A DNA stretch of 64,000 nt from Mesorhabditis belari (GCA_958450365.1 CAUEEP010000400.1:1-64000), one strand, 5' to 3'. Shown: positions 10,640 through 22,025, counted from the stretch's first letter. Notes: a model not told the origin generated them from the letters alone. Program-made: numbers and translations.

Positions 10640-10860
10640 TCATCTGTTTTGGCAATATTTTGATGTGAGTGCAGTAGGCATTTCTTGTACACAGCCTCGG
10701 ATTCGTCATGTCCGATAGGCGTTTGCATCTCATTGCCATTTAAAAACCTTACACCCTCCTTGGGACGTTCCCATGTAAATCTAATTAGTAGCACTAGTAC
10801 TAAGTCTAGTACTAATTAATCCGGTACCAAAGTATTTAAAATTTCGCTACAATTGCCATA
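10640..10860 (-). other. Short unassigned ORF region
   Basis: The minus strand has an open frame reading FTWERPKEGVRFLNGNEMQT and then GHDESEAVYKKC. It looks protein-like, but it has no match elsewhere in the window and no splice context that I can define. Direct repeats of CTAGTACTAA occur at 10791-10822. Confidence 0.2.
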
Positions 10861-10879
10861 TCAATACATGGTGACCAGT

Positions 10880-12400
10880 TCTGCCATCCCCCAGTCAGGA
10901 AAAGCCATTAGTTCCAATTCACATCGAATTCACATCAAATTCTCAAAAGGGACTGTGAGATGGCAATCCACGTCTCGTCTTTACTAACATTTTCTCCACA
11001 AAGATCGTCCAGCAAAGATTGCACGTTGTTTAGACTGACCCGTGTTCTTTGTCGAATCCACCGCTAACACTCATCCGATTACATCAGTAATTTCACATCA
11101 GATTCAGAAAGAAAGCCAGTCAAATTTTCAAAAGTCCTTGATCATAAAATGAGCATTTCATTTGCTAGGCCATACTATTACATGGTACATATAAATCTAG
11201 GTCGAGATTCTCAACAAATCTTCTGACTTCCGCAAGATCGCAAAATCTCAATCATCAAGCTATAACATTATGACATTAAGAGTTTTCTTGTGACAACCAT
11301 TTCTTTTTCATTTCAACTTCTCCTCGATTTCACCCTTCTATGATCAAATTTGTGTCATCTTTCTCGGATGATTGGTAAATTTCAAGTTAATCAGTCAATT
11401 TATTCGTGTTCTTTCAAAGCACTCATATCACTTTTATTTTACCGTACACTTTTTTCTGGGTTTGCCCAGTTACATTTAAGTTTATCCAGTTATATCGATG
11501 AGAATTTCAATTCCAAAATTGAATCTCATTTAGAATAATGAAAAAGTGTTCATTTCCCTTTTTCCTTCTTGCTTTCCTTTTGGTTGGGAAAAGTCGACCT
11601 GGGAATGTTAACCGAATGGCTTGAAATAGAAGATGAAGAAGACAATAAAACATTGGGTGAAATGTTATTGCAACAGAAATACTGTTCGTAGACTACCCGA
11701 GAGCCTTTCTCATTTCCATTTCAGCGCTTTCGGTCATTTTCGGCGAACTCTCACCTCACCTATAAGGGAAGAAATACAGTGGCGGTCTAGGGGACTGCGT
11801 TAAAGCTTTAAAGAAAGGCTCGGAACTGATTTTCTCCGGCACCCACATCGAAATGATGCTAAATGGTTTGGATCTGATCTAGATAGATTCTCTCCCAAAC
11901 TTCACAAAACGAAAAAAAGCCCATGATGATCAACTTCGAGTTTCTGTGATTACCACACTTTGCGGGCGCGACTAAAATGGAAGGATTGGCATTGAATGGA
12001 TTTGGTAGGTCCCTTTTGTGTTTGTCTTGTCTTTCCCATCGCTTAGCCCAAAGTCATTTACTCAACTTATTTCGGATCGTAAAATTGGCAACCGTGCCGT
12101 TTTGAGGCCAAATATTCTCAGCCGCTAGGTCCAGGTACAAGTCTCCATTGAGTTGCAGCTTTCTAGCGATGTAGACGAGACCGTCGAGAGTCTACAATCT
12201 TTTTGCTTGACAGCGTTCAACATTCATTGAAATTTATTCTTTTTGTTCTTCGAAGCAAACGCATCAGGAGCTGGACTGTCCAGAATCCTCTCAACGATTC
12301 CTGAACAGATATCTCAGTAGACAACAGAAAAGAGATACAATGCCTTTAGCTGAAACTTTATCGTGAAACAGAATATCTAAAAACCCCTTTTTAACTAGGA
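10880..12400. repeat. Long mosaic repeat, inverted relative to 51.1-52.2 kb
   Basis: The segment from about 10880 to 11790 is repeated in reverse orientation at about 51140-52220, and part of it again at 56290-57090. The segment 11860-12330 is repeated at about 29895-30540. On the minus strand, near 11870-12000, an open frame reads SILVAPAKCGNH and FFSFCEVWER, and it is kept at 29900-30010. No complete gene can be defined, so this is best treated as duplicated intergenic or mobile sequence. Confidence 0.5.
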
Positions 12401-12417
12401 AATCACAAACTGAAGAA

Positions 12418-13580
12418 CCGGCCATCTCGTTGAAGAAAATCGCCCAACTCGAAGCCGATCTGTGGGTTTTTCGCCAAATCTTTGCTTCTATCAAAAACAG
12501 TCTTTAATTTAATCGAAGCGTTTAGGGAAGAAATGAAAAAGGACAAAGACGTCGAGATGGGTCGATGGTCAAAAATCAAAAAAAAGGCAAAAATCGCTCA
12601 AATCGAAGCGAATTTGAAAATCGCGAAGTTGGAGGCTGATTTGGTTGACGGAAGGGCGAGAAATCGAGAATTGGAAAGGAAAATCGCCGGGACGAAAAGG
12701 AAGAACGACGGTACAAGGTTTGGTGGATGTTGTGAACCAGGATTATCTTCATCGCAAGGCTTTCGATCAAAGAATGACATTCGACGAAGTCGAGGCATAT
12801 TGTGCGAGTCGAAAGATCCATTTAGTCTCGATTCACAGTACCGAAGAGCACGATTTGGTTTGGAGACTTGGTAAGAAATCGAAATGATTCAATTCTGAAA
12901 ATTCATGATTTTCGTAGAAATTTATGCTTTATTAACCAAAAACAATCGATATTTCAGCGATATTTCAGCGAAAACTGTTAGTTTAAACTGGGATTTCTGG
13001 ATCGGACTGCAGGTTGAATTTTTCTTATCGAAAGAAATAAATAGATAGAAAGGAATGATTCTTTCGGCCATTGTCGGAAGGCTCTTTGTGAAAAATGACT
13101 CGTTTGACTGATAGTTCTCTGATAGAAATAATGGTTTCAATTGGGAAACTAGAATAATTTCAAGAAGAAAAAAGGAAAATCGGATCGAAATATCAATGTC
13201 TAAACATAAGAATTTCTTTATCCAGAGCAATCCGTACAAAGAAAATGCTTTTGAATGGACGGATCGAAGCTCGGAGGATTTCACGAATTGGAGGATGGAA
13301 ACGAACTGAAACAAAACCCACGCTTATGTGAGATTTTCGGCGTGAAATCATCAATATTTGTTCCAATTTCCAATGCATAATTAATCCCAAAATATTTCGA
13401 TCAATTTGAGGAAATTTCTTTTTGTGAAATTGCGCAAAGTGTTTGATCAAAAGATTTCCATCAGAAATTGACTCATTTCAGCTTGGGAGCGGCGATGGGA
13501 AATGGGTGGCCTATTTTCCTATCAATCAGTATCGTTTTATCTGCAAATCAGTGTTGTATCAGTGTTGTATCAAAATGTGT
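12418..13580 (+). pseudogene. CLEC copy 4: stalk fused to CTLD by deletion
   Basis: It starts with the divergent-type coil exon (AISLKKIAQLEADL, about 12426-12473). A long coil block follows at about 12517-12710 (KDKDVEMGRW..., AQIEANLKIAKLEADL, KRKNDD-like end). Right after the coil codons the sequence jumps into VQGLVDVVNQDYLH of the CTLD. The splice region and the WMVVFGKN segment are deleted, and the two halves are in different frames. The 44-nt exon (about 12965-13008) is open. The FEWTDRSSEDFTNW exon ends in a TGA near 13306. The last exon lacks its normal stop and runs into duplicated GTGTTGTATCA sequence. The protein would be truncated. Confidence 0.65.
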
Positions 13581-13780
13581 TGTATCATCAGAAATTAACT
13601 CATTCATCGAATGACGTCAAAAAAGGAGAACAAAAATCTTACAAGTGATGAAAAAACCCCAAGAAAAACCTGAGATGCTACAATTGAATTCGATGCTATT
13701 GAGATGGCCAATCCACAACCCAACTGAGCTGGAGATCGAAATTGTTTAACAACTCGAGTAACATCAAAAAATCGGAGCTA

Positions 13781-14075
13781 CAGTGCGTAACAAAATGATA
13801 GATCCACCATGTTTTTCGCCCCAGGAACTAGACATTTTGAATAAAAATTCAAGTTTTGACCAAAAACAAGTTCAAAATTTAGTTTTAAATCAATCTGCAT
13901 CAAACTGTTGTTTCATCGCGAAGACATGGCGCTTATAGAAATGTTTCTATGCTTTTCGCCATTTTGCCCGCGTAACAAAATGATAGATCCACCTTGATTT
14001 AACAACGTTTTCGTTTATCAATTGATGTTATTCAGTTTTCAAAACATGGTGGATCTATCATTCTGTTACGCACTG
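13781..14075. mobile_element. Tc1-like non-autonomous element (MITE)
   Basis: A 295-bp element has inverted ends of about 35 bp. The left end is CAGTGCGTAACAAAATGATA and the right end is its complement with one mismatch, continuing through GATCCACCATG. A third internal copy of the end motif lies at about 13966-13994. Starting with CAGTG, and a TA dinucleotide on the left flank, suit the Tc1/mariner superfamily. The right flank reads CA, so one copy of the target duplication may be mutated. No transposase is encoded. Confidence 0.75.
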
Positions 14076-14208
14076 CACTTCTTCTGACATATCCACATCT
14101 TCTGAAATCTTATCTCTTCTTGGGACCTCTCCCTCTTGCTCATCGCAATCAACAACTTCCCCTCCTTAAATTAACATTCATAATTGTTTCTGAGGCGCCA
14201 TATTTTAG

Positions 14209-14548
14209 GAGTCATATCGTTCACCAAAGCCAACATCTGTCGTATTCGTAAAAATGGAATTTCTACGGATTCTTCTACTGGTTTGAATCAAATGAATCCT
14301 GTAACAAAAACCGAATTCCAGACTCTCTGTCTACTGGCCTTTTGCCATTTCGTTGAAGGATTACGGTAAACTTAGAGTTATATCGATTGGGCTGACAATA
14401 GGAGATTTCTCAGTTTTTTTTTCAGGAGTTAATGCCTTTAAAAGTCAATCTGAGAATGTTCAGTAAGTACAAGACGCCGATCAACGTTCAACCGAGACGG
14501 CACAGCTACGATCCCGGATATCCACAGAATCACGATCAATATGTGTAG
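14209..14548 (+). pseudogene. Deleted copy of two-exon basic protein (cf. 44565-45067)
   Basis: The first exon, 14209-14365 (FTKANICRIRKNGISTDSST), ends in CG before GTAAAC like the copy at 44565-44724. The second exon begins at 14426 and keeps only the end (MPLKVNLRMFSKYKTPINV ... HDQYV, stop). About 170 nt are missing relative to the other copy. At the new junction the spliced frame gives a TAA directly, so the deletion broke the gene. Confidence 0.55.
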
Positions 14549-14869
14549 TGTCAAACGGACAACAAGAATTAGTAGTTCATTGCTTTCTAGATCGAAATAC
14601 ACTGGCAAAGAAAGATACAACTCTATTCACTACCCGGCAATCAATGAGTGAGTGCTTTGAAGCATCTGGCTCGAAAACCCAAAACTCACAGAAAGCCATC
14701 TGCTCATCTCAAACCAGAACCCAGTTCATATATAAGAAGGTGATTCATGATCATTGTTTGAAAGCATCTCTCTTCATTACGATCATTTAATAACTACTCA
14801 CAATAATAAATTTTTCATTCAAGCCCACACTGGTTTCTGCTTTTTCTGATCTCCGAAAAATCTCCGCCT

Positions 14870-14975
14870 ACAGAACCAACAGTGAGAACAACAAGGAAAA
14901 AAAACTCAAAGACAAATCGACGAGTTGAGGGACGAGAAGCGCGACCTTCACGAAGAATTGCCAGTTTCCTCATGC
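14870..14975 (+). CDS. Antisense coiled-coil last exon downstream of CLEC copy 5
   Basis: The plus-strand frame after a CAG acceptor reads QRQIDELRDEKRDLHEE and ends LPVSSC, stop. It faces the minus-strand CLEC copy 5 tail to tail. Homologous exons are at 45425-45495 (+) and on the minus strand at about 28.95, 36.17 and 61.9 kb. Conservation of the frame and the stop across five copies supports coding. The rest of the parent protein is not identified. Confidence 0.4.
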
Positions 14976-15209
14976 TGATGTCTATTGATGTTCAACACGT
15001 TTATCTAATAGTCTATTCAGGTGTGACGAGAAAGCAAAATCCTTGCAGCTTTGGCGAAATTCTGGGTTTTAGGGAAAACTTTTATATGAGATTTTTAAAT
15101 AACAACTCAGAAATAAAGAAAAAGGTAATGTGCAGTTGTGTGTTTTCAGAAGACTGGATAAAATGGGATTTATTGGTTTTTGTCCACAGAAAAGAACATA
15201 AGGAACTTA

Positions 15210-17189
15210 TCAGAATTGAGAGCGAATTTTGCAGATAAAACGAAGCAGACGGCCAGGACTATAGACCCGCCATTTTCCATCGTCGCTATCAAGCTGAAAT
15301 GTGTTCATTTCTGATCGAAATCCTTTGATATAACACTTTGCCTTATTTCTAAAAAGAAATCTCCTAAGATTGATCCAAATATTTTTGAATCAAATTATGC
15401 ATCGGAAATTGGAATAAATATCGATGATTTCACGCTGGAAATCTCACATAAGTGTGGGTGTCCCAATCCGGGTCTTTCGGATCCCAATTCGTGAAATCCA
15501 CCGAACTTCCATCGGTCCATTCCAAAGCATTTTCGTCGTTCGGTTTGCTCTGGATAAAGTAATTTTTTGCGTTTAGACTTTGATATTTCGATCCGATTTT
15601 CCTTTTTTCTTCTTGAAATTCTTCTAGTTACCCAATTGAAACCATTATTTCAATCAAAGAACTACTAGCCAAACGAATCATTTTTCACAAAAAGCCTTCG
15701 GGAAATGGCTGAAAGAATATCTTATATTCTTTCAGTTTCTATATCTTATATTTATTTATGTCTTTCAATAAGAAAAACTCAACCTTCAGTCCGATCCAGA
15801 ACCCATGAAAGGGGTGAACAGTTTTCGCTGAAATAAACATCGGTTGTTCTTGGTTTACAAAGCATAAATTTCTACGATAATCATGAATTTTCAGAATTGA
15901 ATCATTTCGATTTCTTACCCAGTTTCTGAACAAAATCGTTCTCTTCCTCACTTTGAATCGTGACTAAATGGCCCTGTCGGCCCGCACAATATGCCTCGGC
16001 TTCATCAAATGTCATTTCTTGATCGATAACCTTGAGATGAAGCTAATCCTGGTTTATAACATCCGTCAAACCTTGTACAAAGAAGCGGTTTTTGTCAAAT
16101 ACGACCATCCATTCGGATCCAAGACCAAAGTCATCGTTCGATTTCTGAATTTCTTGGAAGAACATTACTCCGGATTCTTTAGACAAATACTCCATCCTTT
16201 TCCTTAAAAAACCCACAAATATGCCCGCAACTTCTTGATTTCGGCCGTTTTGTTTTCTCTTTCAAATTCTCTAGAGGGGAATTGATTGGATTGAGTGGAA
16301 TGGGTGTTTTGGGAATGAAGAAATTGTTTTCTCCAGTCTCAGTCGACAAGAGATACCAAAATGAACTCACATTTGGGTTTCGAGGTCAGAGTTCTTGCTC
16401 TGCAACGCGTTGTTTTTCCCTTCGAGCTCTCCAATCTTGGTTTTTCCTTTCCTCACTTCCGTTTTTTGAGTTCTTCTGAAAAAGGTACGGATTTTTACTA
16501 TATATTGAGCTTGTCAAAAAGAAAATTACAAAATTAGTACAATTGTGCTTCGAGATCGTCGTTCTTCCTTTTCGTTTCGGTGATTTTCTCCATTAAATTC
16601 GCCTCGATTTGAGCCAGTTTTGCTGTCAATCGACTCATCTCGACGTCTTTCTCCTTCGTTTCGTTCCGCTCTGTTGCGCTGAATACTCAAATCGCTCATT
16701 ATTCAAAGTCCAAAAAAGATGAGCTTGAATTCTTCAAGATTTTTGATTTCACCCACATTTCCGTCTCGAGTCCGCTGATTTTTCCTCGGGCCTCGACGAG
16801 TTCTTGTTGCGTTTGATTCCTGAAAAGTCTTGTCATTGAGGCACTCAAGCCATTTCTGGTTTATTCTATCAATTTCGCTTTTCTCTCAAAAAACTCACCA
16901 ATTTCTCTGACAAGATCTCAAACTATTTGAAGCTATTTGAAGGACGGTATCTTTACTGCTGAAATCTAAGATCATCGAAAAACCCCTATATAATCAACTT
17001 CAAAGTACGACGATCACCAGACAGAATTTCATCTCGATCTATCGGAGCTCTGAATGGTTGACTACATAGCTATTTGAAGGGAAAAGGATACGTGAATTGA
17101 TCCAAATGATCGCTTTGTTGAATTGACGGGGAAATTTGATGGAAAAGGAGGAGAATCGTGATGAATAGACTGACGGCCATCACACCCAT
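15210..17189 (-). pseudogene. CLEC copy 5: full exon set, one nonsense codon
   Basis: Minus-strand gene with signal exon (start at 17189), cysteine exon (about 16910-16965, one of the two cysteines replaced), coil exons NQTQQELVEARGK, NETKEKDVEMSRLTAKLAQ, TEVRKGKTKIGELEG and EFERENKTAEIKK, then the four CTLD exons. Exon 15784-15827 reads FWIGLK, exon 15450-15551 reads LEWTDGSSVDFTNW, and exon 15210-15293 reads DDGKWRVYSP, RFICK, stop. In the first CTLD exon TAG at 16043-16045 replaces the TAT of NQDYLHL. This is the longest stalk version in the array apart from the nonsense, so it is a recently disabled gene. Confidence 0.75.
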
Positions 17190-18480
17190 TCTGATGAATT
17201 GGTTGATTAGTTTTGAATTCGAGGAAATGGGAAGACCGAATCGAGAGACGATCCGATAAACAATTGTTTTTTTACGGAAAAGAGCTTTTGAGAGCCCTGA
17301 AATTGTTTAGGAAAGCGATTGACTCATTAAGCCGTTGAAACAATAGCTTCGAATAGAACTTCGTGCAAAAAAAAGTAGCATTTCGGGAAAAACAAAGCCG
17401 TCAGTTCGGGTGAAGTTGGTGAGTGAGAAAACGCGGAGTTATCAGGAGACTACTTTCGGGGAAGGTTAACTGAACCGACCGTTCTCATCAAATCACCACA
17501 ATTGTTCCTTAATCCCCGCGGGGGAAGCTATCTATCTCCCCCCCAGGCGTAAACGATTTTTCATAGAGCCTTTTTGACTTCTCCAACTTCAAAATTCAAA
17601 GCTCCTCGAGGTGTGATCATTCGGATTGTTGTTTTGGTTGTTCTATCTTTTTTAAGTTGTTTTGTTTTAAAGCAGAACATTTTTATAAAAAGCATAGCTA
17701 AACAAAACTTCTCTTATAGGGAGACTGCTCAAGGCATTAAAATCTATAAAAAGCAAAAAGACAATCAGCTACCAGACTCGAACCAGAGATCCACGCCTTG
17801 CCTCCCGGAAGCAGCATCATGATCAGGAAATTTATCGAGGGCACTGAGACTGAGAAGCAATGAGTGAGAAATTGGGAGAGATTTTGAACTTGAGTGATGT
17901 TAACTCGGATGAGGAGCAGCTTTCTCAGATCAAATTGCTCAAATCGAACTCGAGACAAAGAATGAAGATCACAAAAATCTTGAGACACCGAGGCATCATG
18001 ATGATGTGGTTGGTTGTAGAATCTCTGGAATCTTCCTTTCCCTCCTCGATGTCTTCAGAGCATCTCTCCTTTTTCCAAATCTCCAGAAATGCCCGAAAGG
18101 ACTGAGGAATGGCCTGAAAAGAGTTTCAAACGCATAGAAGAACCGGCCATCTCGTTGAAGAAAATCGCCCAACTCGAAGCCGATTTGTGGGTTTTTCACC
18201 AAATCTTTGCTTCTATCAAAAAAGTCTTTAATTTAATTTTGAATTTTCTCGAAGAACGAGTGAAAATTTAAAGGAAAAGGCTACTAAATAAGCAGAATTG
18301 ATGAGAAAATCAAACAAGAAATTTGTTGCCAGGCAAAATACGGATTTCTTACCAAATAAAGAGAAAGGAGGAGAATGGGCATTCCTTTAGTCATCATTCG
18401 TCAACCAACAACAATCAATATTCATTTCAGCGAAAACTGAAAACGAAAACTTCGGCACTCTTTCGACTGTTTCCATTTGT
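17190..18480. repeat. CLEC upstream block, copy 2, with divergent coil gene start
   Basis: Counterpart of 3230-4478, here in reverse orientation because the lectin is on the minus strand. The stretch next to the lectin start shows GAAGTTGGTGAGTGAGAAAA-type sequence that is shared by all copies. Confidence 0.55.
17860..18188 (+). CDS. Divergent coiled-coil gene start, best copy
   Basis: Proposed exons: ATG at 17860 (MSEKLGEILNL) to about 17893, a short intron ending CTTTCTCAG, then about 17929-18018 (QIAQIELETKNEDHKN, LETPRHHDDVV), then about 18088-18188 (MPERTEEWPEKSFKRIEE, ISLKKIAQLEADL) before a GTGGG donor. Phases join correctly across both introns, although the first would be only about 35 nt. 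The product is acidic and helical without a signal peptide. It diverges from CLEC copy 5. Downstream exons comparable to CLEC copy 4 are missing here, so it may be an incomplete relic of a second lectin type. Confidence 0.35.
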
Positions 18481-19577
18481 CGAGTCATTTGGGGTAGCTC
18501 ATTAAGAAAATCTATGGAAAAATTAGTGAGTCTAAAGAGAATTCATCTACCTCGAAATTGATTTTTCGGTTTTTGACGTAGTACGTAGCATAGGTATGTG
18601 TACAAGTTGGATATTTGCCTTGATAGGCATTTGAATGCTTATAAGTTTCCGGCCGTGTCTTCAAACAGCATTCCATGCAAATCGAAGCCCGCATTGAAGA
18701 GCAAACGATTTCTTCAAACGATTGAGAAGTTTATTCGGTTCTGCAGATTGACTGACTCAGTAAATTTGAAACTGGACTTTTCTTGCTTTGAACGACCCAA
18801 AGAGCCGAAACGAGGGTTTGAAGAAGCTGTCGGGTAGGAGACCAGACCGTCCATTTCCCATGGCCGCTCTAAAACTGAAATGGGTTCATTTCTAAAGAAA
18901 AGAAAAAAAGAAATTTCCTCAGATTGATAGAAACATGTTTGAATTAACTATGCATTGGAAACAAATAAATGAATAAATATCGATGATCTCGGAATTCCGT
19001 GATGATTTCAACTTTTTCCAGAACGAGCCGAACTTTCGTCTAAATAACTTCAATAATCTCCGCATTCCATTCATGTTCTAATAGTTTTGATCTTATTCTA
19101 TTATTTAACTTTAAATACCCAGCTTCATCTTTCAACGAGCCTAACACCTCACTTGCCATTTTTAAACCGAGTTTGCATTTGCCAACAAAAGAATTGATAT
19201 GTTTTTGAATAGAATATACTGGTTTAAATTCAATGAAATCTGTTACTAAAACACGATACGACATTTGACGTTGATACGACTGACTAGCGATTGATTCAGT
19301 AAGATATACAATAGAGGAGAGCCCCTCCGTAAGCCCCAACTGTTTTGATAACGAAATCATGTGAGCTTTAAATTCCTTGACCAAAATGAATAGGCTCGGT
19401 TGTATTCCCAAGTTCCGATTGTTGATCGTTCGAATAAAGCTCGAACCCGGCAGTGCTTGACACAAATCTCGTCGACAGCCTTGTGGATCGTTTGGCCAAT
19501 ATCTCTCGAAATCTGAACGAGGCCCACTCGATGGTTTTCTTTGCTAATCTAAATGATTTTGAATTGAATATCGCCAC
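18440..19577 (-). pseudogene. Gene B copy 2, partial
   Basis: Minus-strand exons include an open stretch 19040-19465 reading SKQLGLTEGLSSIVYLTESI, YRVLVTDFIEFKPV, ASEVLGSLKDEAGYLK. Further down lies ETYKHSNAYQGKYPTCTHTY (about 18560-18650), then the exon DFLNELPQMTRQMETVE ending near 18460. The CPTC motif of the 49.6-kb copy reads YPTC here, so one cysteine is lost, and the last exon is cut short. Function unknown. Confidence 0.4.
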
Positions 19578-19579
19578 CT

Positions 19580-20085
19580 AATGTGGAAATTTTATTTCTC
19601 GATAATATTTTTGGAGCCGATAGCCGACTTTTAACAAAATTTTTAAAGTTCGTTTTAACAAATTTATACAATGATTTAGGCATCAGTAAACCGTTTAAGT
19701 TTTAAATTAATGAGTGGAGCAATTTATTGGAGAACACACAAAAAAGATACAACAATAGCAAGAAAATTAAAAAATCATTGGTTTTTCAATCTTGAGGAAT
19801 CATGAAGGATACTTGAAGAATTCTTAACAAAACTCTGCTTTCTTTATACCGTTCTGATAAATCTAGGCTGGACACTTACTCAAAGAAGCTGATGATCACT
19901 GTTTTCACGCTTCGCTTTGCTTCGTCTCTGTATACTAAAATTGTAGGCTAGTATGAATTGTTTTCGTTTACCTATATACACCAGGAATCAAATGGCTATC
20001 ATCAGAGTAGGCAACGATTTTTTTTAAGATTTATTTCATAAAATTAACGAATTGATAACCCGGAGAACATGAGCTGTGTTAAATT
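19580..20085. other. AT-rich spacer
   Basis: No ORF with coding character, no splice-linked exons and no terminal repeats were found. Confidence 0.4.
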
Positions 20086-20094
20086 ATGAATTGG

Positions 20095-20232
20095 AGAGAT
20101 TGTAGATTGGCAGCAAAAATGGTTCAAATCGAGGCGAATTTAATGGGGAAAATCGCGAAGTTGGAAGCCGATTTGGAAAGGAAAGTCGCCGAGACGAAAA
20201 GCAAGAACGACGATCTCGAAGCACAATTGTAA
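20095..20232 (+). pseudogene. Orphan CLEC coil exon
   Basis: It reads KMVQIEANLMGKIAKLEADL and then KVAETKSKNDDLEAQL up to a GTAAC donor-like end. This corresponds to the 138-nt coil exon of the lectin family (compare 54554-54691). No signal, cysteine or CTLD exon adjoins it. It is followed within 50 nt by a transposon-like helix-turn-helix segment. Confidence 0.55.
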
Positions 20233-20267
20233 CAAAGTTAGAATTTTCCTCATTCGCTCTTCCCATT

Positions 20268-20555
20268 TGAAGCCGAGGATTTGAGAGTGCAAGAGGAGCG
20301 GGAAGCCTTTGACGTGAAATTCAAGCTCGAAGTGATTAAATACGCCAAGAAGAACTCCAATCAGAGAACTGCCAAACATTTTGGAGTATCACGATGGTCG
20401 ATTCAAGATAGGTGAAAACCAAAAGCACTTCTCAAACAACTCGAGAATCGAAAACGGAAACGGGTCAATGATGCTGGGCGGGATTTGACGCTACCAGAGG
20501 TCGGTACTGCTCTGGCCATTTGGAATAGATCACAAGGAGCCGAGAAAAAGCTTTA
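20268..20555 (+). pseudogene. Brinker/pogo-type HTH DNA-binding fragment
   Basis: The frame reads REAFDVKFKLEVIKYAKKNS, NQRTAKHFGVSRWSIQDR, then TGA, then KPKALLKQLENRKRKR and DLTLPEVGTALAIWNRSQ. This pattern (FKLEVIKYA...AA+HFGVS...I+.W++QK, basic run, LPE.E..L..W) is the CENP-B/Brinker-like helix-turn-helix found in pogo-type transposases and domesticated relatives. The expected tryptophan codon is TGA (20416-20418). Only the DNA-binding part is present, with no DDE domain. Confidence 0.65.
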
Positions 20556-20660
20556 GCTTTTAGCTTGCTTGCTTGCTCGCATTTAGCTTGCTTGAACTTG
20601 AAGAATCACCACAAGTCCAGCCATCAAAGTGTTGAAGCAAGCTAAATGCTAGTTGAAGAC
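20555..20660. repeat. GCTTGCTTGCTT short tandem repeat
   Basis: Variants of TTAGCTTGCTTG and AAGCAAGCTAAATGC form a short simple and partly inverted repeat just after the HTH fragment. No other feature is seen up to about 20880. Confidence 0.4.
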
Positions 20661-20906
20661 GAGTTATGATTGGTTAGAAAAATTGTTATCTCTGTTAGCT
20701 TTATTATATTTGTATGTTTTTTTTGTTAAACTTTAAATAAAATTAAAGGACAACTTTTATTGATCGAAATGTATTTCTTGGTGATCCAAAGAGGTTCATC
20801 CGGTTTACTTTGTTAGATGCTTCCGGTCATTAGACCGGCACCCTCTATGAGAACGGCATCCTCTAATAGAGCGGCACTCTAAAGGGGAATTGAAAACTAG
20901 AGCGGC

Positions 20907-21230
20907 ATGCTTGATAATCTGTTATTCAAGAACTTTCAATCAAAACCGACCCAAATGATTAGCAATCATCATCAGTTGGCATTTCAGGCAATCTTAAAAC
21001 CCTATCAATTCGACATTCCAAATGATGAATCGCTACATTCAACACCAAGACGCGACAAGCGAGAAAGAGTTCAGAGAGGCCTATTCGGGATTGCAAATAC
21101 AAGTACTCGGTTTGTTGGAGGTTAAGAGTTGAATGAGAGTATGTATTTAAAGGAAATCGAGAAGGAATTCAAGCATTTCCTCCAAAAAGATAGCAGAATC
21201 GCAGCCGTAAGTGGCGATTTTCAATTCGAG
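20907..21230 (+). CDS. Small unrecognised ORF
   Basis: An ATG at 20907 opens a 72-codon frame (NHHQLAFQAILKPYQFDI, then a basic stretch RRDKRERVQRGLFG) ending TAA at 21123. A similar-character frame continues after the stop (KEIEKEFKHFLQKDS). It has no matching copy in the window and no recognisable domain. It may be a real exon or chance. Confidence 0.2.
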
Positions 21231-21244
21231 AGTTACGAGCTGTT

Positions 21245-21535
21245 CATTCAAAAGCATTCCATTTGTTCGGATTTCCTTGAATAAAGAAATTTTTATGTTT
21301 AGCCATTGATATTTCGATCCGATTTTCCTTTTTTCTCCTTGAAATTCTTCTAGTTACCCAATTGAAACCATTATTTCTATCAAAGAACTATCAGTCAAAC
21401 GAATCATTTTTTCACAAAAAGCCTTTCGGAAATGGCTGAAAGAATCATTAGTTTCTATATATTTATTGATGTCTTTCAATAAGAAAAATTCAACCTTCAG
21501 TTCGACCCAGAGCCAAGAATCCGAATGAAACGTTA
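21245..21535 (-). pseudogene. CLEC fragment: intron and WIGL exon remnant
   Basis: The sequence matches the intron between the 44-nt and 102-nt CTLD exons of minus-strand copies. It ends in a truncated WIGL exon (about 21495-21535) with a changed base in the conserved tryptophan region. Both neighbouring exons are gone. Confidence 0.5.
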
Positions 21536-21712
21536 CATATAGGCAAGCATTTCCTTGAGAAACAATATGCCTTAGACATCATTGAAGGCCATAAGCTTAT
21601 CGACAAGCTTCAACCAAAGAAACAGTCTTTGTCAAATATGATTCACGAATCTATGTGCGGCTTCTCGATCTCTGACCGTCTTATTATCTCCGAAAGAATT
21701 AAAGAATATTGA
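21536..21712 (+). CDS. Conserved 59-codon exon, copy 1 (unknown)
   Basis: Open frame HIGKHFLEKQYALDIIEGHK, LIDKLQPKKQSLSNMIHES, then FSISDRLIISERIKEY, stop. A second copy at 41828-42004 has the same length and stop, with differences concentrated at conservative or silent positions. That argues for coding, possibly as a terminal exon. Both copies lie just upstream of a CLEC signal-peptide exon (22026 and 42329), so this piece belongs to the duplicated CLEC upstream unit. No domain recognised. Confidence 0.45.
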   Translation, partial: HIGKHFLEKQYALDIIEGHKLIDKLQPKKQSLSNMIHESMCGFSISDRLIISERIKEY

Positions 21713-22025
21713 ATGAAGTTTGGCAACGACTGTGGAACACATATGATAATACTAACATTCTTTTTTCAAAATCCACGAGTTATCATTCACCTACCTCACA
21801 CGAACTAACGGTTTCATTTTTTATGAAATGCCGCTTTTTTGTTGTTGAAGCGATTGTTTCAACGGCCTAATGAGTAAATCGTCGGTTGGAATGCGATCGC
21901 TTTTCTAAACAATTTCAGCGCTCTTAAAGGCTCTTTTCCGCGAAAAAACAATTGTTTATCGGATCGTCCCTCCCTTCGTTCTTCCCATTTCCCCGAATTC
22001 AAAACGAATTAACCAATTCAGCGGA

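Noticed and set aside
17770..17830. tRNA-like B box (GGTTCGAGTC on the minus strand), also at 48.4 kb
   Set aside because: No cloverleaf pairing around it; the T-arm stems do not match. Similar GTTCGAATCC hits in CLEC exons come from codons for PDSNTH.
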